Below are positions 35,467-44,261 of a DNA stretch of 64,000 bases, piece after piece. Under the pieces are notes generated by a model. It had not been told where the DNA came from. It made no database searches and saw only the letters and a program-made list of their open reading frames with translations. This stretch comes from Paenibacillus borealis (lineage in GTDB: Bacteria > Bacillota > Bacilli > Paenibacillales > Paenibacillaceae), in contig NZ_CP009285.1 of NCBI RefSeq assembly GCF_000758665.1, positions 5,394,001 through 5,458,000 on the forward strand, read 5' to 3'. Within the stretch, counting starts at the first letter, position 1. Each line of letters opens with the position of its first letter. A program made the position numbers and the translations under genes.

Positions 35467-35765
35467 GTCAAATTCAGGTATTCAGTACATTCAGCCAGGC
35501 TAGCCTGCTCACTGAGCTCATTTATGTCGATATCGCTCATGAGCGATGTGAGTTCGTATATCTCGTCAATCATGATCTCGGCTCCGGCTACGATCATTAC
35601 AGATCGGTCAGCTTCCGGAGTAAGGAATATCTTTACGAGCAGATCACCGATCGTGCCGAGGTGGTCTGTCAGCTTCTTCAGGCGGTTCCTGGTAAGCTTC
35701 GGTATGGACACCGTGCGGCTGCCGAGCTTCAGCTTATCTTTTCTGGTAAGTGGAAACACGTTCAT
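35352..35765 (-). CDS. Tail assembly chaperone G
   Basis: The 137-residue helical protein corresponds to lambda gpG-type tail chaperones, directly before the tape measure gene. Its last 25 residues are read only without frameshifting; a slip at codons 111-112 (AAA AAC) yields GT instead. Both forms are normally needed in a fixed ratio and are absent from the virion. A terminator separates it from the highly expressed major tail protein gene. Confidence 0.85.
   Translation of the reverse strand: MNVFPLTRKDKLKLGSRTVSIPKLTRNRLKKLTDHLGTIGDLLVKIFLTPEADRSVMIVAGAEIMIDEIYELTSLMSDIDINELSEQASLAECTEYLNLTWQKNDMNTALKNLSGLIPPMAQQFVTSIAARQSQAQG
35430..35436 (-). promoter_or_regulatory. Programmed -1 ribosomal frameshift site
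   Basis: The minus-strand heptamer A AAA AAC is in the X XXY YYZ register of gene G (codons TTA AAA AAC) and is immediately in frame with the downstream frame after -1 slippage. CGGC...GCCG about 5 nt downstream could form a weak stimulatory hairpin. Confidence 0.88.
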
Positions 35766-35784
35766 CCCTCATTTCTCGAAATAC

Positions 35785-35814
35785 AAAAAAAGGAGAAGGC
35801 ACAATGCCCTCTCC
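35785..35814 (-). terminator. Terminator after the major tail protein gene
   Basis: On the minus strand GGAGAGGGCA-TTG-TGCCTTCTCC with a following run of seven T lies 26 nt past the major tail protein stop codon. It would reduce expression of the downstream chaperone, tape measure and tip genes relative to the tube protein. Confidence 0.9.
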
Positions 35815-35839
35815 CAGAATGGTTCTATTCAATTATGAT

Positions 35840-36391
35840 TTACGCTGTGGCGGTGATATCGCCCCAGGTGTAGAGCAGGCCCTTTGGTGTGGCATTAACA
35901 TCCGGATAAGCCATAGCAGCCACAGTCAGCCGCAGGTTGTTATCCAGGACGAACGCGGCGTTCATATCAAACTTGATGCCGACACTCTCGATGTAAATGA
36001 ACCGGGAAGGATCAGTGATACCCTGCGGTTTGATAACCGCTCGTTTGCGAGGCAGCTCCTTACCAGCCAAACCTGTGACCTGATACTTTACCTTTGCAGG
36101 GGTATCGCCGTCTATAACCTTGGATGCATTCGGGTTATACGAGACAACCTTCTCGAAGTCCATATCTGGAGTCTCAAAGTTGATCGCTCCTGTGGTACCC
36201 GTGACAATGGACTTCACCGGCGCAGTACCTGTTTGGTCAACGGTTGGTTCGAAGTAAGTTGTGGTCGTTGTGAAATTGATACCGCCCTGGGTCAGGTCGA
36301 TGGTAATAGCATCAGATTCTTCAGTACCATCCGCATTAATCCCCCAGGTGAAAATGCCGGGGCCAGCGTAAATATTATTGATATCACTCAT
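35840..36391 (-). CDS. Major tail (tube) protein
   Basis: The 183-residue beta-rich protein fits tail tube proteins by size, position before the chaperones and sequence style (GGINFTTTTTYFEPTVDQ, GAINFETPDMDFEKV, DPSRFIYIESVGIKFDMN). Hexamers stack around the tape measure. GAGAGGAG lies upstream of the ATG; a strong terminator follows. Confidence 0.88.
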   Translation of the reverse strand: MSDINNIYAGPGIFTWGINADGTEESDAITIDLTQGGINFTTTTTYFEPTVDQTGTAPVKSIVTGTTGAINFETPDMDFEKVVSYNPNASKVIDGDTPAKVKYQVTGLAGKELPRKRAVIKPQGITDPSRFIYIESVGIKFDMNAAFVLDNNLRLTVAAMAYPDVNATPKGLLYTWGDITATA

Positions 36392-36411
36392 GAATTAATT
36401 CAGCTCCTCTC

Positions 36412-36747
36412 TTATGATTGCAAGCTCAGAACACCCACAAGGATGTCTGTGCTTACGGAAAAATCGACATGGACAAAGCCGCCCTGGTTATACAGTTCGG
36501 CATCGAATGGTCCAATGAAGCTCTGATCACCTGCAGGAACAGAAACAACCTTCTGCCCGGTGCGGCCGTGTTTATCAGTGGACATCGGGATCGTCACATT
36601 CACCGCGCTGCCGGATCCATTATCGACGTACAACAGTTGAGCACCATTGTTCTGAAATTGCATGTCATCGGCGGAGTTCGCGGCCTGCGTCGCCAATTCT
36701 ACTCCCGCCAAACTAGCGGTTGATCTCGCTATTGTGGCTCTAGCCAT
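36412..36747 (-). CDS. Hypothetical structural protein next to major tail protein
   Basis: The 111-residue protein is beta-rich, Gly/Ser/Val-rich and without membrane segments (LYVDNGSGSAVNVTIP; VSVPAGDQSFIGPFD). Its look is that of a small virion decoration or tail-associated protein. GGGAGG precedes the ATG. It lies between the tail terminator and tube protein genes. The family is not recognised. Confidence 0.7.
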   Translation of the reverse strand: MARATIARSTASLAGVELATQAANSADDMQFQNNGAQLLYVDNGSGSAVNVTIPMSTDKHGRTGQKVVSVPAGDQSFIGPFDAELYNQGGFVHVDFSVSTDILVGVLSLQS

Positions 36748-36749
36748 GA

Positions 36750-37151
36750 TTATTCCTCCCTCGCGTAAAACTCAAAATTGGTTGAATAGATCGGCCTGTC
36801 TTTCTCATCCAGCCCAATGAAGCTCGGCTGCATTGTGGCCACGCTGGAAAAGACATAGGTGCTACCGACCATGTAATTTGATTCTCGGTGCAGTAGCTTG
36901 GACAATCCCTTCGCCACAGCTTCAGCAGTTGCCATGTTGACCGGGTTTGCCTTGTAGGACTTACCCTTGACGATAATCTGATAGGACGGCCGCTCCGTCG
37001 GAACATAGTCATCCGGTGGAGGACCGCCAGAGTCTTCAACGAAGAGGCAAGGAAACTTTGCCTCAGGGAGATCTGCAGGTACAAAGTTAGCATCCGGATA
37101 CACGGAGTAGCCCGCGCCGGTCAGGAAATTGATCAGATCACTTGCGAGCAT
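36750..37151 (-). CDS. Tail terminator/minor capsid-like protein
   Basis: The 133-residue protein (from MLASDLINFLT) fits the tail-terminator position and fold pattern: an N-terminal helix, a strand with KFPCLFVEDSGG, and RPSYQIIVKGKSY. Family naming in related phages is 'minor capsid protein' or 'tail completion'. ATG at 37151 is preferred to a start 12 codons upstream inside the previous gene. Function by position: it stops tube growth and joins tail to head. Confidence 0.7.
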   Translation of the reverse strand: MLASDLINFLTGAGYSVYPDANFVPADLPEAKFPCLFVEDSGGPPPDDYVPTERPSYQIIVKGKSYKANPVNMATAEAVAKGLSKLLHRESNYMVGSTYVFSSVATMQPSFIGLDEKDRPIYSTNFEFYAREE

Positions 37152-37155
37152 GGCA

Positions 37156-37608
37156 TCACCATCCTTCCAGAATCTTGGACAGCTCACTCTTGATCAGCTT
37201 TTCGTTCAATTTGATGGCATTTGCAAGGTACTTCTTGCCCGGCATATAACCTCTGTAATTACCTTTGCTTAGGGTCTTCTCCCCAGGCTTGAGTGTGATC
37301 ACCTTGCCCAACGAAGATTTGTTAAATCCCTCATGCTGGATGACGGAGTAATCATTCACATCTACAGTAGCCCCGAAGTCGATGGAGGATAATCCGATTA
37401 GCTGAATCAGCTCCCCCACTTCCAGGGATCCCTCCAAATCGCCGCTATCATTAGGAGCCAGCCGCTTTGCATCATGAATGATCTTCATAGCCAGTTTGGT
37501 CAGTGTCGCATCAAGGCGGATTTCGATGTCCTTCTCCAGATCATCGAGCCGGTCAATGATTTTGTCCAAACCGTCCAGCTCAAATGAGAACGCGCCATTA
37601 TCAGCCAT
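37156..37608 (-). CDS. HK97 gp10-like head-tail/tail completion protein
   Basis: The 150-residue protein matches the HK97-gp10 family: ELDGLDKIIDRLDDLEK start, KLAMKIIHDAKRLAPNDSGDLEGSL and a C-terminal GKKYLANAI. It joins connector and tail. Its start overlaps the upstream gene by 8 nt. Confidence 0.88.
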   Translation of the reverse strand: MADNGAFSFELDGLDKIIDRLDDLEKDIEIRLDATLTKLAMKIIHDAKRLAPNDSGDLEGSLEVGELIQLIGLSSIDFGATVDVNDYSVIQHEGFNKSSLGKVITLKPGEKTLSKGNYRGYMPGKKYLANAIKLNEKLIKSELSKILEGW

Positions 37609-37918
37609 ACAGAACCACTTCTTTCACATCGTCAGTACCGAGATACTTCCGGATCTCATAGTGCTTTACGTCGATCCGAATCTCCGTACCTATCGCATCG
37701 GTGTAAAGTAGCCAGTCATCGAAGCCAACAGCATTGATTCCCTCCAGGTAGACGGTGTAAGCGACCGTTATCTCCTCGCCCTTGGCGTTCTTAACGAGCT
37801 TTTGCTCCTCGACCACCTTGGCATCCTTCTCCACCGGAACGGCTGGCAGAGGGCGGCCCCAATCATCGACACCGGGGTGATAATGGGAAACGGTCGCAGG
37901 ATATCCGAACAGACTCAT
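37601..37918 (-). CDS. Head-tail joining protein (minor capsid-like)
   Basis: The 105-residue protein starts MSLFGYPATVSHYHPGVDDWGRP and ends with a beta strand pair (IRIDVKHYEIRKYLG). It fits head closure/stopper proteins of SPP1-like order: connector, stopper, gp10, terminator. Its start overlaps the connector's end by 4 nt. Confidence 0.75.
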   Translation of the reverse strand: MSLFGYPATVSHYHPGVDDWGRPLPAVPVEKDAKVVEEQKLVKNAKGEEITVAYTVYLEGINAVGFDDWLLYTDAIGTEIRIDVKHYEIRKYLGTDDVKEVVLYG

Positions 37919-38301
37919 ATCAGACACCCGCCATACTGCAGGTCGGTTCCGCCTTCCTCAGCCTCTTCTTCTGCAATCTCGCTGGCCGTCTTCCCGAGCA
38001 GGTCCCGCACGTCCGGAGCCACAACATCACGGATTCCGCTGTACGTGACACCTTCGCCATGGTCATCGACCGACTTGACGCCATGCTTCTGGAACTTGAG
38101 CGCTGGGTCCAGCCCTTGCATTTCCCAGATGGATTGAAGGGCAGCAATCTCCACGGTCAGGATGACGGCGGGATACCACCGGGCAAGGTTACGTTCAGCT
38201 TGCTTTACAGCCAGTGGCTGCTTCAATGGCTTCTTATCCCATGCTTCGGTATCGAGGACATTCTCCGCTATCCAGAGGTTGACCTCTTCGGTAGTGGGCA
38301 T
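37915..38301 (-). CDS. Head-tail connector (DUF3199/gp6-like)
   Basis: The 128-residue helical protein has the connector pattern: a short start, EAWDKKPLKQPLAVKQAERNLARWYP and GVTYSGIRDVVAPDVRDLLG. It is likely the adaptor under the portal. It belongs to the tightly overlapping run of joining genes. Confidence 0.78.
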   Translation of the reverse strand: MPTTEEVNLWIAENVLDTEAWDKKPLKQPLAVKQAERNLARWYPAVILTVEIAALQSIWEMQGLDPALKFQKHGVKSVDDHGEGVTYSGIRDVVAPDVRDLLGKTASEIAEEEAEEGGTDLQYGGCLI

Positions 38302-38311
38302 GACACATCAC

Positions 38312-38680
38312 CTACTTCTTTTCAGCTTCTGCAATGGCCGCAGTAAGTTCCTCAGCTGTCTTGGTGTCAAAGCCTTCAATGTCCAGCTTAGCAGCCTTAG
38401 TGCGGAGCTCCTGCAGTTCAGCTTCTTTCTCGGCGATGGCTTCCTTCAGTTTTGCTTCACCCAGACGGCCAGCCTGCGGCACGCCGAGCACCTTTGCCCG
38501 TTCCCGCAGTGCCTGCAACTCGGTGTCATCCTCTGGCAGTGGTTCGACTTCCTCAGCATATTCCTTAGCAATCAGATCCAAGGCGATTTCATCATCCACT
38601 TTGCGGACAATATCTCCCGGCTTCAACCACTTGCCGCCGTTCTTCACAACGCCCTTCAGTTTGATATCCACTTTATTCAC
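38312..38680 (-). CDS. Small protein with HeH/SAP-like helical repeats
   Basis: The 122-residue protein starts with a beta-rich head (KVDIKLKGVVKNGGKWLKPGDIVRKVD). A helical tail follows containing two short LEM/HeH-like helix pairs (LRERAKVLGVPQAGRLGEAKLKEAI by its ends; AAKLDIEGFDTKTAEELTAAI). Similar proteins follow the capsid gene in many siphoviruses; the role is unknown. Confidence 0.7.
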   Translation of the reverse strand: MNKVDIKLKGVVKNGGKWLKPGDIVRKVDDEIALDLIAKEYAEEVEPLPEDDTELQALRERAKVLGVPQAGRLGEAKLKEAIAEKEAELQELRTKAAKLDIEGFDTKTAEELTAAIAEAEKK

Positions 38681-38716
38681 CCTTTCCTCTACGTGATGTT
38701 ACGTGATAAAAGAAAA

Positions 38717-38733
38717 GAGCCCCCGGGGGGCTC
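38717..38733 (-). terminator. Terminator after the major capsid gene
   Basis: GAGCCCCCCGGGGGCTC, a compact GC palindrome, is followed on the minus strand by TTTTCTTTT and abuts the capsid stop codon. Confidence 0.85.
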
Positions 38734-39819
38734 CTAGATTACAGTTGCACTCATTACAGAATCCGCATAAGGGAACGACGGGAAGGCCAGGTTAACACCC
38801 ACCGTGCGAAGTCGCAGTGGATGCTTGCTGACCAGGTCGCGGAATACATAGATGCCGTTCTCTGCAGTCGTTTCCGCTTCGATGCCGGATACCATGGATT
38901 CGGTTGTCTCAGCCCACAGGTAGTCACCCAGTTTGCCGCCTGGCAGCATGACAAACCGATCTTCCGGCGTCATACGCACCGTACTGTAACTGGTCTTGCC
39001 GTTTACCAAGGCAGTGTCCTCTGTCCGGGCAACCGTATCGTAAGCAAGAATACGCGGCAGCTTCATGCGGTCTGTGATCTGGTCCAGTTGGCTCGAATCC
39101 AATTGTGGTGGCACTGCCGTCCCCGTTGGGTTGCCGAAGTAGAATTGCCGCATGGACAGGTTGTTCAGCAGGTACGAGAGAACAGTTTGGCTAGTAAAGG
39201 CGCGTTCCAGGATCACCCCGCGGGCTTTCTGGATGTTATACCATGTCTGCATGTCGAGGAGTGGAGTAGAATTCACCAAATCGCTCCATCGATCAGTACC
39301 ACTTAAAACAGGTTTTTGATCATTGGTAAAACCATAGTCAACAGTAATACGGACATCGTCCTCGACATAGTTTACAGCACCAAGGCTCGCTGCCTGCATG
39401 GCGATCCACTCTTTACGGGCCCGGATACTGGATACTGCATACTTCGCATCATCCAACTGATCCCGCACAATGCTGGCAACTTCCTGTCTACGCAGGCCGG
39501 ATGCCTGGCTTGCCATGAGCAGCAAACGGATCAACTTCTCATCCATCCAACGGCCGCGCTGAATCTTAGGAATCTCAATGCGCTGTCCGGATGTACCTTC
39601 ACGGGAACCGTACTTAGTTTCAGTCCCAAGGTGTGCGATCTGTGCCATGACTGGCAGCGAAGATGCCGACTTGATCACATCGACTGTCAACTCATCCGTT
39701 TGCAGCGGTGGGAACAGGATATTCTGCCAGTAATCATTCTGAATCGTGAGGTTGGACGCATAGACCAGCAATTCCTCCCCGGACAACGCCTCTTCTAACA
39801 ACAACAGTTCTGGATCCAT
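38734..39819 (-). CDS. Major capsid protein (lambda gpE-like)
   Basis: The 361-residue protein matches the phage major capsid protein E family. Features: TLTIQNDYWQNILFPPLQTDELTVDV near the start (described by its ends), GRWMDEKLIRLLLMASQA in the middle, and MLPGGKLGDYLWAETTES and KHPLRLRTVGVNLAFP toward the end. It builds the HK97-fold shell. It follows decoration and scaffold genes in the standard order. Confidence 0.9.
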   Translation of the reverse strand: MDPELLLLEEALSGEELLVYASNLTIQNDYWQNILFPPLQTDELTVDVIKSASSLPVMAQIAHLGTETKYGSREGTSGQRIEIPKIQRGRWMDEKLIRLLLMASQASGLRRQEVASIVRDQLDDAKYAVSSIRARKEWIAMQAASLGAVNYVEDDVRITVDYGFTNDQKPVLSGTDRWSDLVNSTPLLDMQTWYNIQKARGVILERAFTSQTVLSYLLNNLSMRQFYFGNPTGTAVPPQLDSSQLDQITDRMKLPRILAYDTVARTEDTALVNGKTSYSTVRMTPEDRFVMLPGGKLGDYLWAETTESMVSGIEAETTAENGIYVFRDLVSKHPLRLRTVGVNLAFPSFPYADSVMSATVI

Positions 39820-39854
39820 ATGTTATTCATTCCTTTCAAGTGAGTAGAATTGGT

Positions 39855-40436
39855 TTATGCAAAGGTGATGCCGGGCATCTTGGCTTTCAGGGCAGCATCA
39901 ACGGTAACGGCCAGGCGTGCAGAAAGTAGCTTCGCCACTTCGACGCCGCCGATGACATGGTCGCCATCCTTGACATTTGATGTCCGGACTGTGATGAACG
40001 TCGGGTTGTCACCGCCGTCGGCATTGGTCAGCACACCGTTAGCTGTGGTATAAGCATTGGTAATCGCCGTGAAGGTGATCGTCTTAGTACCGGCATTAAT
40101 CGCGGTGATGGTCTTAGGCTCGGTGTTCGTACCGTTGTAGAAGGTAATGATATCCCCGACAACCAGCCGACTGACGTCATTGAGCACAGCTGTAGTTGCG
40201 TTTGCTGCGACGTTGGCCGTAAGAGCGAGCCCGCCGGTGTATGGACGATACTTTCCGGATGCCGTGATCTTTGCCATTGGTGTACCTTTCTTGATGATGC
40301 GATCACCGTTGGCATCAGCAGGGACCTTGGTGTAATCAACGGTAGCGCCGTTCGTGATAAACCGGACGACTTCCATCGATGCGAAGATTTCATAATCGCC
40401 TTCCACTTCAAAGAGTGGACGTGGTTGTAATCTCAT
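39855..40436 (-). CDS. Head decoration protein
   Basis: The 193-residue protein has the lambda gpD-like position and character, with an inserted or added beta domain (KTITAINAGTKTITFTAI, GGDNPTFITVRTSNV). It probably cements capsid trimers. RBS GGAGG lies before the ATG. Confidence 0.78.
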   Translation of the reverse strand: MRLQPRPLFEVEGDYEIFASMEVVRFITNGATVDYTKVPADANGDRIIKKGTPMAKITASGKYRPYTGGLALTANVAANATTAVLNDVSRLVVGDIITFYNGTNTEPKTITAINAGTKTITFTAITNAYTTANGVLTNADGGDNPTFITVRTSNVKDGDHVIGGVEVAKLLSARLAVTVDAALKAKMPGITFA

Positions 40437-40451
40437 AACGAGTATTCCTCC

Positions 40452-41156
40452 TTATTTTTTTGCCCAAGGGTCATTAGCAGCTGCGGTTGCAGTGCTGTCG
40501 TTTTGGGCCAATTTCTTGATGTTCTCAAGTGCGGACTTCTTCTGGTCCGGGGAGTTCGGAACGGTTGCACCAAATCGGCCAGTGCTACCAGCCTTAGCCT
40601 TCAGCAGGTGCGGCTTCTTCTTTGCCAGCGCCTCCAGCGCTTCCTTGACGCCCTCCAGCTCGCCTTTGTCATTCTCCTTGACGGCGGTCAGATCAGACAG
40701 CGCAGCAGCATCCTCCCAATCGGCAAACCCGAGTTCGTTCGCCAGTACCTTTACCTCGGCATTTAGCAAGCGTTTGAAGGTCTTGTCGTTCTGTTCCTTC
40801 TCACGCGCCTTGATTTTGTCCTCGACCAGGCGGTCGACTTCAGCGGGATCAAGTTTCCCGTCTCCTTTTTCTTTGTCCTTCGGCTTAAGGGCTGCCTGCA
40901 TGGCTTCGACTGAGTCGTAGCCCAGATCTTTAGCCAGCGTCTTCTGCGCTGCCTTCTCGGCGCGGGAAAGGCGTGACTGAACAGCAGCATCAAGCTCGGC
41001 CTGCGTAAAGGTTTTACCTTCCCCTGCCGCTCCTCCTTCACCACCAGTCCCGCCGCCCTCGCCGCCTCCAGCTCCAGCTCCACCTTCACCGCCGCCACCG
41101 TCCGGTGCGAAGAATTGATGAAACCGTGGAAACCGTCTTGAAATATATGTGTACAT
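40452..41156 (-). CDS. Capsid scaffolding protein (DUF4355-like)
   Basis: The 234-residue protein has a Gly-rich N-terminal part (GGGEGGAGAGGG), then a charged coiled-coil centre and a C-terminal basic segment, typical of DUF4355-type scaffolds. ATG at 41156 is chosen because CAGGAGG precedes it; the open frame upstream lacks a site. The scaffold is removed after shell assembly. Confidence 0.82.
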   Translation of the reverse strand: MYTYISRRFPRFHQFFAPDGGGGEGGAGAGGGEGGGTGGEGGAAGEGKTFTQAELDAAVQSRLSRAEKAAQKTLAKDLGYDSVEAMQAALKPKDKEKGDGKLDPAEVDRLVEDKIKAREKEQNDKTFKRLLNAEVKVLANELGFADWEDAAALSDLTAVKENDKGELEGVKEALEALAKKKPHLLKAKAGSTGRFGATVPNSPDQKKSALENIKKLAQNDSTATAAANDPWAKK

Positions 41157-41238
41157 GTTGTTGACCTCCTGTTTAAGTCCGGGTGGACTGCCTGCCGCAG
41201 CTTTTAGTGTCGTCACGGCGTTTTGGACAAAAGAAAAA

Positions 41239-41259
41239 GCCGCTCGGTTAGAGTGGCTT
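41239..41259 (-). terminator. Terminator overlapping the end of the 48-residue gene
   Basis: On the minus strand AGCCACTC-TAACC-GAGCGGCT with one mismatch is followed by TTTTTCTTTT. It includes the stop codon of the small zinc-ribbon gene. Confidence 0.8.
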
Positions 41260-41394
41260 CAGTTCACATCCGCAGAACGGACAATATTGAATTGATGTTG
41301 ATTGATCGAAATCAATCCGTAAATCCCATTCCTTTTCCTGTTCATCATAAGTGATATCCACCCAGGATGAAGGAAGGTCAGTACATTTATGCAC
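41248..41394 (-). CDS. 48-residue zinc-ribbon-like protein
   Basis: This small gene starts with GTG at 41394, with GGGAGGGATGA upstream. It encodes a protein with one Cys near the N terminus and a C-terminal QYCPFCGCELKPL, a typical half zinc ribbon. It follows the 77-residue gene by about 10 nt and ends in a terminator, so it is expressed as part of the head operon. Its role is unknown. Confidence 0.7.
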   Translation of the reverse strand: MHKCTDLPSSWVDITYDEQEKEWDLRIDFDQSTSIQYCPFCGCELKPL

Positions 41395-41403
41395 GTTCAA
41401 AAA

Positions 41404-41637
41404 TCATCCCTCCCTCATCTGGATCATCACATCATCCTTGCCGCATTCCAGCAGGCCGAGTGCTTCAGTGTTCTGAATATGACTCCAAACCGTCTGAATG
41501 CTTCCATCGGCCAACTTCACCACAGCAACAAATGCCTCAATGCGCCCTTGTTCGGCTGCCTGTTGTAGGCTACCTGCGCATGCCAGGGGAGTGACTTTGC
41601 CTGCGCGAAGGTCTCGCCGTTCCTTGATCTCATCCAA
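41404..41637 (-). CDS. Small hypothetical protein in the head module
   Basis: The 77-residue protein appears to be a compact alpha/beta domain (IEAFVAVVKLADGSIQTVWSH). It lies 5 nt after the minor head protein stop codon and is translated with it. No family is recognised. Confidence 0.6.
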   Translation of the reverse strand: MDEIKERRDLRAGKVTPLACAGSLQQAAEQGRIEAFVAVVKLADGSIQTVWSHIQNTEALGLLECGKDDVMIQMREG

Positions 41638-41642
41638 GGCAA

Positions 41643-42698
41643 TCAGCCCCCCTTCTTCTTAATCTCAATGTTCGCCGCCCGGTAAAGCTCCTGCAACTCC
41701 CCGTATTTCTTCGTTCCCCGCACCTTGTTACTGGCGAACTGCTTCAGGTCAGGAGTATCATCCGGCAGCGTGGCCTTGTACCTGATCCATTGTTTCCGGG
41801 TCTCATTCTTCCGTGACTTCTCACGCTGCAGCTCGTTGTATCGCTTTATGTTGGCTTCGGTGCGGCTTTCCTGTTCAAACGATCGATTGCTGTCCTTGAT
41901 GGTCTGCTCGACCTCAGCAGCAGGCGTATATTCTTCCACCCATACCGACAGGGAGTGAACACAATGGCTATGATACGGCGGCCGCAGCTCCAGCTTTGGG
42001 AATCGCTTGTCTGCTCCGCTGATGGAATAGACACGGCCCTGATACTTGGCGCACATCGAACAGGTGATGCCGACAGAATTGACATACACCAGGTCCTGTC
42101 CGTTTTGCACGGCCATGTTCTCGGTACCGGTGACATGCGCCTTGCGCTGATGGTACTGCACAACGCCAGCCATGTACTTGTCAGCAGGAATCTCAGCACC
42201 GTTCTTAGCAATCATCCCGGTGATGCCCTGCTTATTAACCTCGGCAACGGCATTCTTCGTGGCTTGCCTCCGGCTGACGCCCTGGATCAGCGATTGCTCA
42301 TTCGCACGGCTAACGGCAGTTTCAATCCGCCGTTTGGCATCGCGACTCATATGCTCCGATGCTTCAAGGATGGAATAGAATCCCTCGTCTGAGATCGTCT
42401 GTGCCGCCTGCTGGTGGATGATAATCTTAAGCGAACTGTTAACCGCTTCAGCCGCTATCCCCGCTGCCGTCATCTGCTCAACCGCTATAGCAGCCCCGTT
42501 ACGGTATTCAGAGCCAACCAGATCAGCCAGACCTTGCCCGGCGCTACTGGTCAACTCCTCGATGATGACCTCAACCTGCCGAAGCAGCTGCTGCCTGCGG
42601 CGGTTTGATATATTGCCGACCTCCAACGATTGGACTAGGGCTCTCAGGCGTTCGTCCGTCAGGACATACTGAGCGATCAGTTCCTCCGACGTAGCCAT
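41643..42698 (-). CDS. Phage minor head protein (SPP1 gp7/MuF-like)
   Basis: The 351-residue protein has the phage minor capsid/MuF layout. A helical N-terminal half (about 1-190) is followed by the signature TCSMCAKYQGRVYSISG...ELRPPYHSHCVHSLSVW (about 210-255), with Cys/His residues typical of the family. It binds portal and is packaged in low copy; in SPP1 it helps DNA ejection. It starts 1 nt after the portal stop codon. No toxin domain follows. Confidence 0.85.
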   Translation of the reverse strand: MATSEELIAQYVLTDERLRALVQSLEVGNISNRRRQQLLRQVEVIIEELTSSAGQGLADLVGSEYRNGAAIAVEQMTAAGIAAEAVNSSLKIIIHQQAAQTISDEGFYSILEASEHMSRDAKRRIETAVSRANEQSLIQGVSRRQATKNAVAEVNKQGITGMIAKNGAEIPADKYMAGVVQYHQRKAHVTGTENMAVQNGQDLVYVNSVGITCSMCAKYQGRVYSISGADKRFPKLELRPPYHSHCVHSLSVWVEEYTPAAEVEQTIKDSNRSFEQESRTEANIKRYNELQREKSRKNETRKQWIRYKATLPDDTPDLKQFASNKVRGTKKYGELQELYRAANIEIKKKGG

Positions 42699-42699
42699 C

Positions 42700-44199
42700 C
42701 TACACCGTCACCCGGGGCGGCTGCGTGTAGGTTGGGTTTAAAGTGTCGACCGCCTTCTCATCCTGAATCTTCTGGATCTCGGCAGCGATTGCTTCCTCAG
42801 ACCAGTCTGGATGCATCCGGCGGACCGTGGTTTCAAGCGATTGGACGCCATCGACATACTTCTTGCTCTCTTCTTCGTCCTTCTCGCTCTCAGCCTTCGG
42901 CAGCATGGTTCCCCACTCAATGACCGGGTTAACAGGCTTCAGCCCGCCCTTGCCGATCGCATTCTCCAGCAACATGCACTTCCGGATGGCGTCCTTGATG
43001 GCCCCGTCGAACTTCGCTTGAATGGCTTCGGCCTTGATCACCGACTGAATCCATAGGTACAGCAGCGCAATGCCTGTATCTCCCTTGGCATCTTCCAGCC
43101 CGGCAGCCTGGACAGAAGTCTTCGATACGGCCAGCAAGTAACGGATCAGACGCTCTACATGCTTGAAGGATTGGTCCGTCTTCGCATCCCAGGTGATGTA
43201 CTGCGGGATGGCCCCGGTCTTCTCATCGAAGGAAACAACCTCCAGATCCGCTCCGCGAACAAACCGAGCGCCGTAATCCCGCTGGTTCTGGTTGGCAACC
43301 GTGTCCCACAAGGCCCGGGGGATCGCCAGCTTCGGCTTGCCGTGCTTGTCGAAGACGATGGAATCACGGGTGATGGTCCAGTTGATTTCCTCCTGGATGG
43401 TGTCGATGTTCCGCAGAGCCGAACGGCCCCGGGGATGCAGCAGGGTTTCATCGTTGATCACGAAGCCACATAGCAGCTCGGTGACATCCTTCAGGGTTTC
43501 GTCATCCGGGATCTCGATTTCATAAGTGACAGCATACTGGTTAATATCGATCTGATCACCAACAGTCTCGCCGTCCATCTCATAGACCTGCTGCTGAATG
43601 GTAAGCCCTTCGTCGCTGAGCTCCTGCCGTTCAACCCGGAGAAACTTCAGCTTACTGCCTCTGCGGTCATCCCACTCCTCGATCCAAGCCAGATCAGCCC
43701 CGCTCCCATCCTCATGCGGAAAGAACCGATCACCCAGCACCCATTCGAACCAGACCTTGCCCTTGGCACTCCGCCGGATCCGGTAAGCGATAAGGCCATC
43801 TACTTGATGCTGCGTGATTGCCGACCATATCTTGTCATTAGGTTTGGAAGCAGTGACCACGGCGGAAACAAACTCCAGCTCCGGACCAGCCTCCACGTCC
43901 GCCGACACATTGCCGAGCGCACGGTTGATCAGGTCAGCCGGCACTTCAGCCACCAGGCTGGCAAAGTTGACCACAACATACTGATGCTCGCTTGTAATCT
44001 TGATGTCTGCGCTCATGCCGCGGCGAATTAAACCCGGCCGCGACCGCCGGAAAACTCGCTCCGTGGTCTGGATGCTGCGAGCCCGCGGGAATATCTGGTC
44101 ATGATCTCCGCCATAGAGCAGCCGGTAGTAATTCATGTCCTCGACCTCGACATCATAAGGCGGCGGGGGGAAACGCTTCTTGCTGTAAATGATGGTCAC
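42700..44199 (-). CDS. Portal protein (SPP1 gp6-like)
   Basis: The 499-residue protein matches the SPP1 gp6-like portal family: NYYRLLYGGDHDQIFPR, a central wing/clip region and SKTSVQAAGLEDAKGDTGIALLY near residue 365. The C-terminal part holds the long stem and crown helices. It forms the dodecameric DNA channel. The start is GTG with AAAGGAGG upstream. A terminator and a moron separate it from TerL. Confidence 0.92.
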   Translation of the reverse strand: MTIIYSKKRFPPPPYDVEVEDMNYYRLLYGGDHDQIFPRARSIQTTERVFRRSRPGLIRRGMSADIKITSEHQYVVVNFASLVAEVPADLINRALGNVSADVEAGPELEFVSAVVTASKPNDKIWSAITQHQVDGLIAYRIRRSAKGKVWFEWVLGDRFFPHEDGSGADLAWIEEWDDRRGSKLKFLRVERQELSDEGLTIQQQVYEMDGETVGDQIDINQYAVTYEIEIPDDETLKDVTELLCGFVINDETLLHPRGRSALRNIDTIQEEINWTITRDSIVFDKHGKPKLAIPRALWDTVANQNQRDYGARFVRGADLEVVSFDEKTGAIPQYITWDAKTDQSFKHVERLIRYLLAVSKTSVQAAGLEDAKGDTGIALLYLWIQSVIKAEAIQAKFDGAIKDAIRKCMLLENAIGKGGLKPVNPVIEWGTMLPKAESEKDEEESKKYVDGVQSLETTVRRMHPDWSEEAIAAEIQKIQDEKAVDTLNPTYTQPPRVTV

Positions 44200-44230
44200 G
44201 GTATTTCCTCCTTTCTTGGCAATAAAAAAA

Positions 44231-44248
44231 GCCGCTCATTTGAGCGAC
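44231..44248 (-). terminator. Terminator after the moron between TerL and portal
   Basis: GTCGCTCA-AATGAGCGGC followed by TTTTTTTATT on the minus strand, 13 nt past the stop codon at 44262. Confidence 0.85.
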
Positions 44249-44261
44249 TATCTGAATAATC

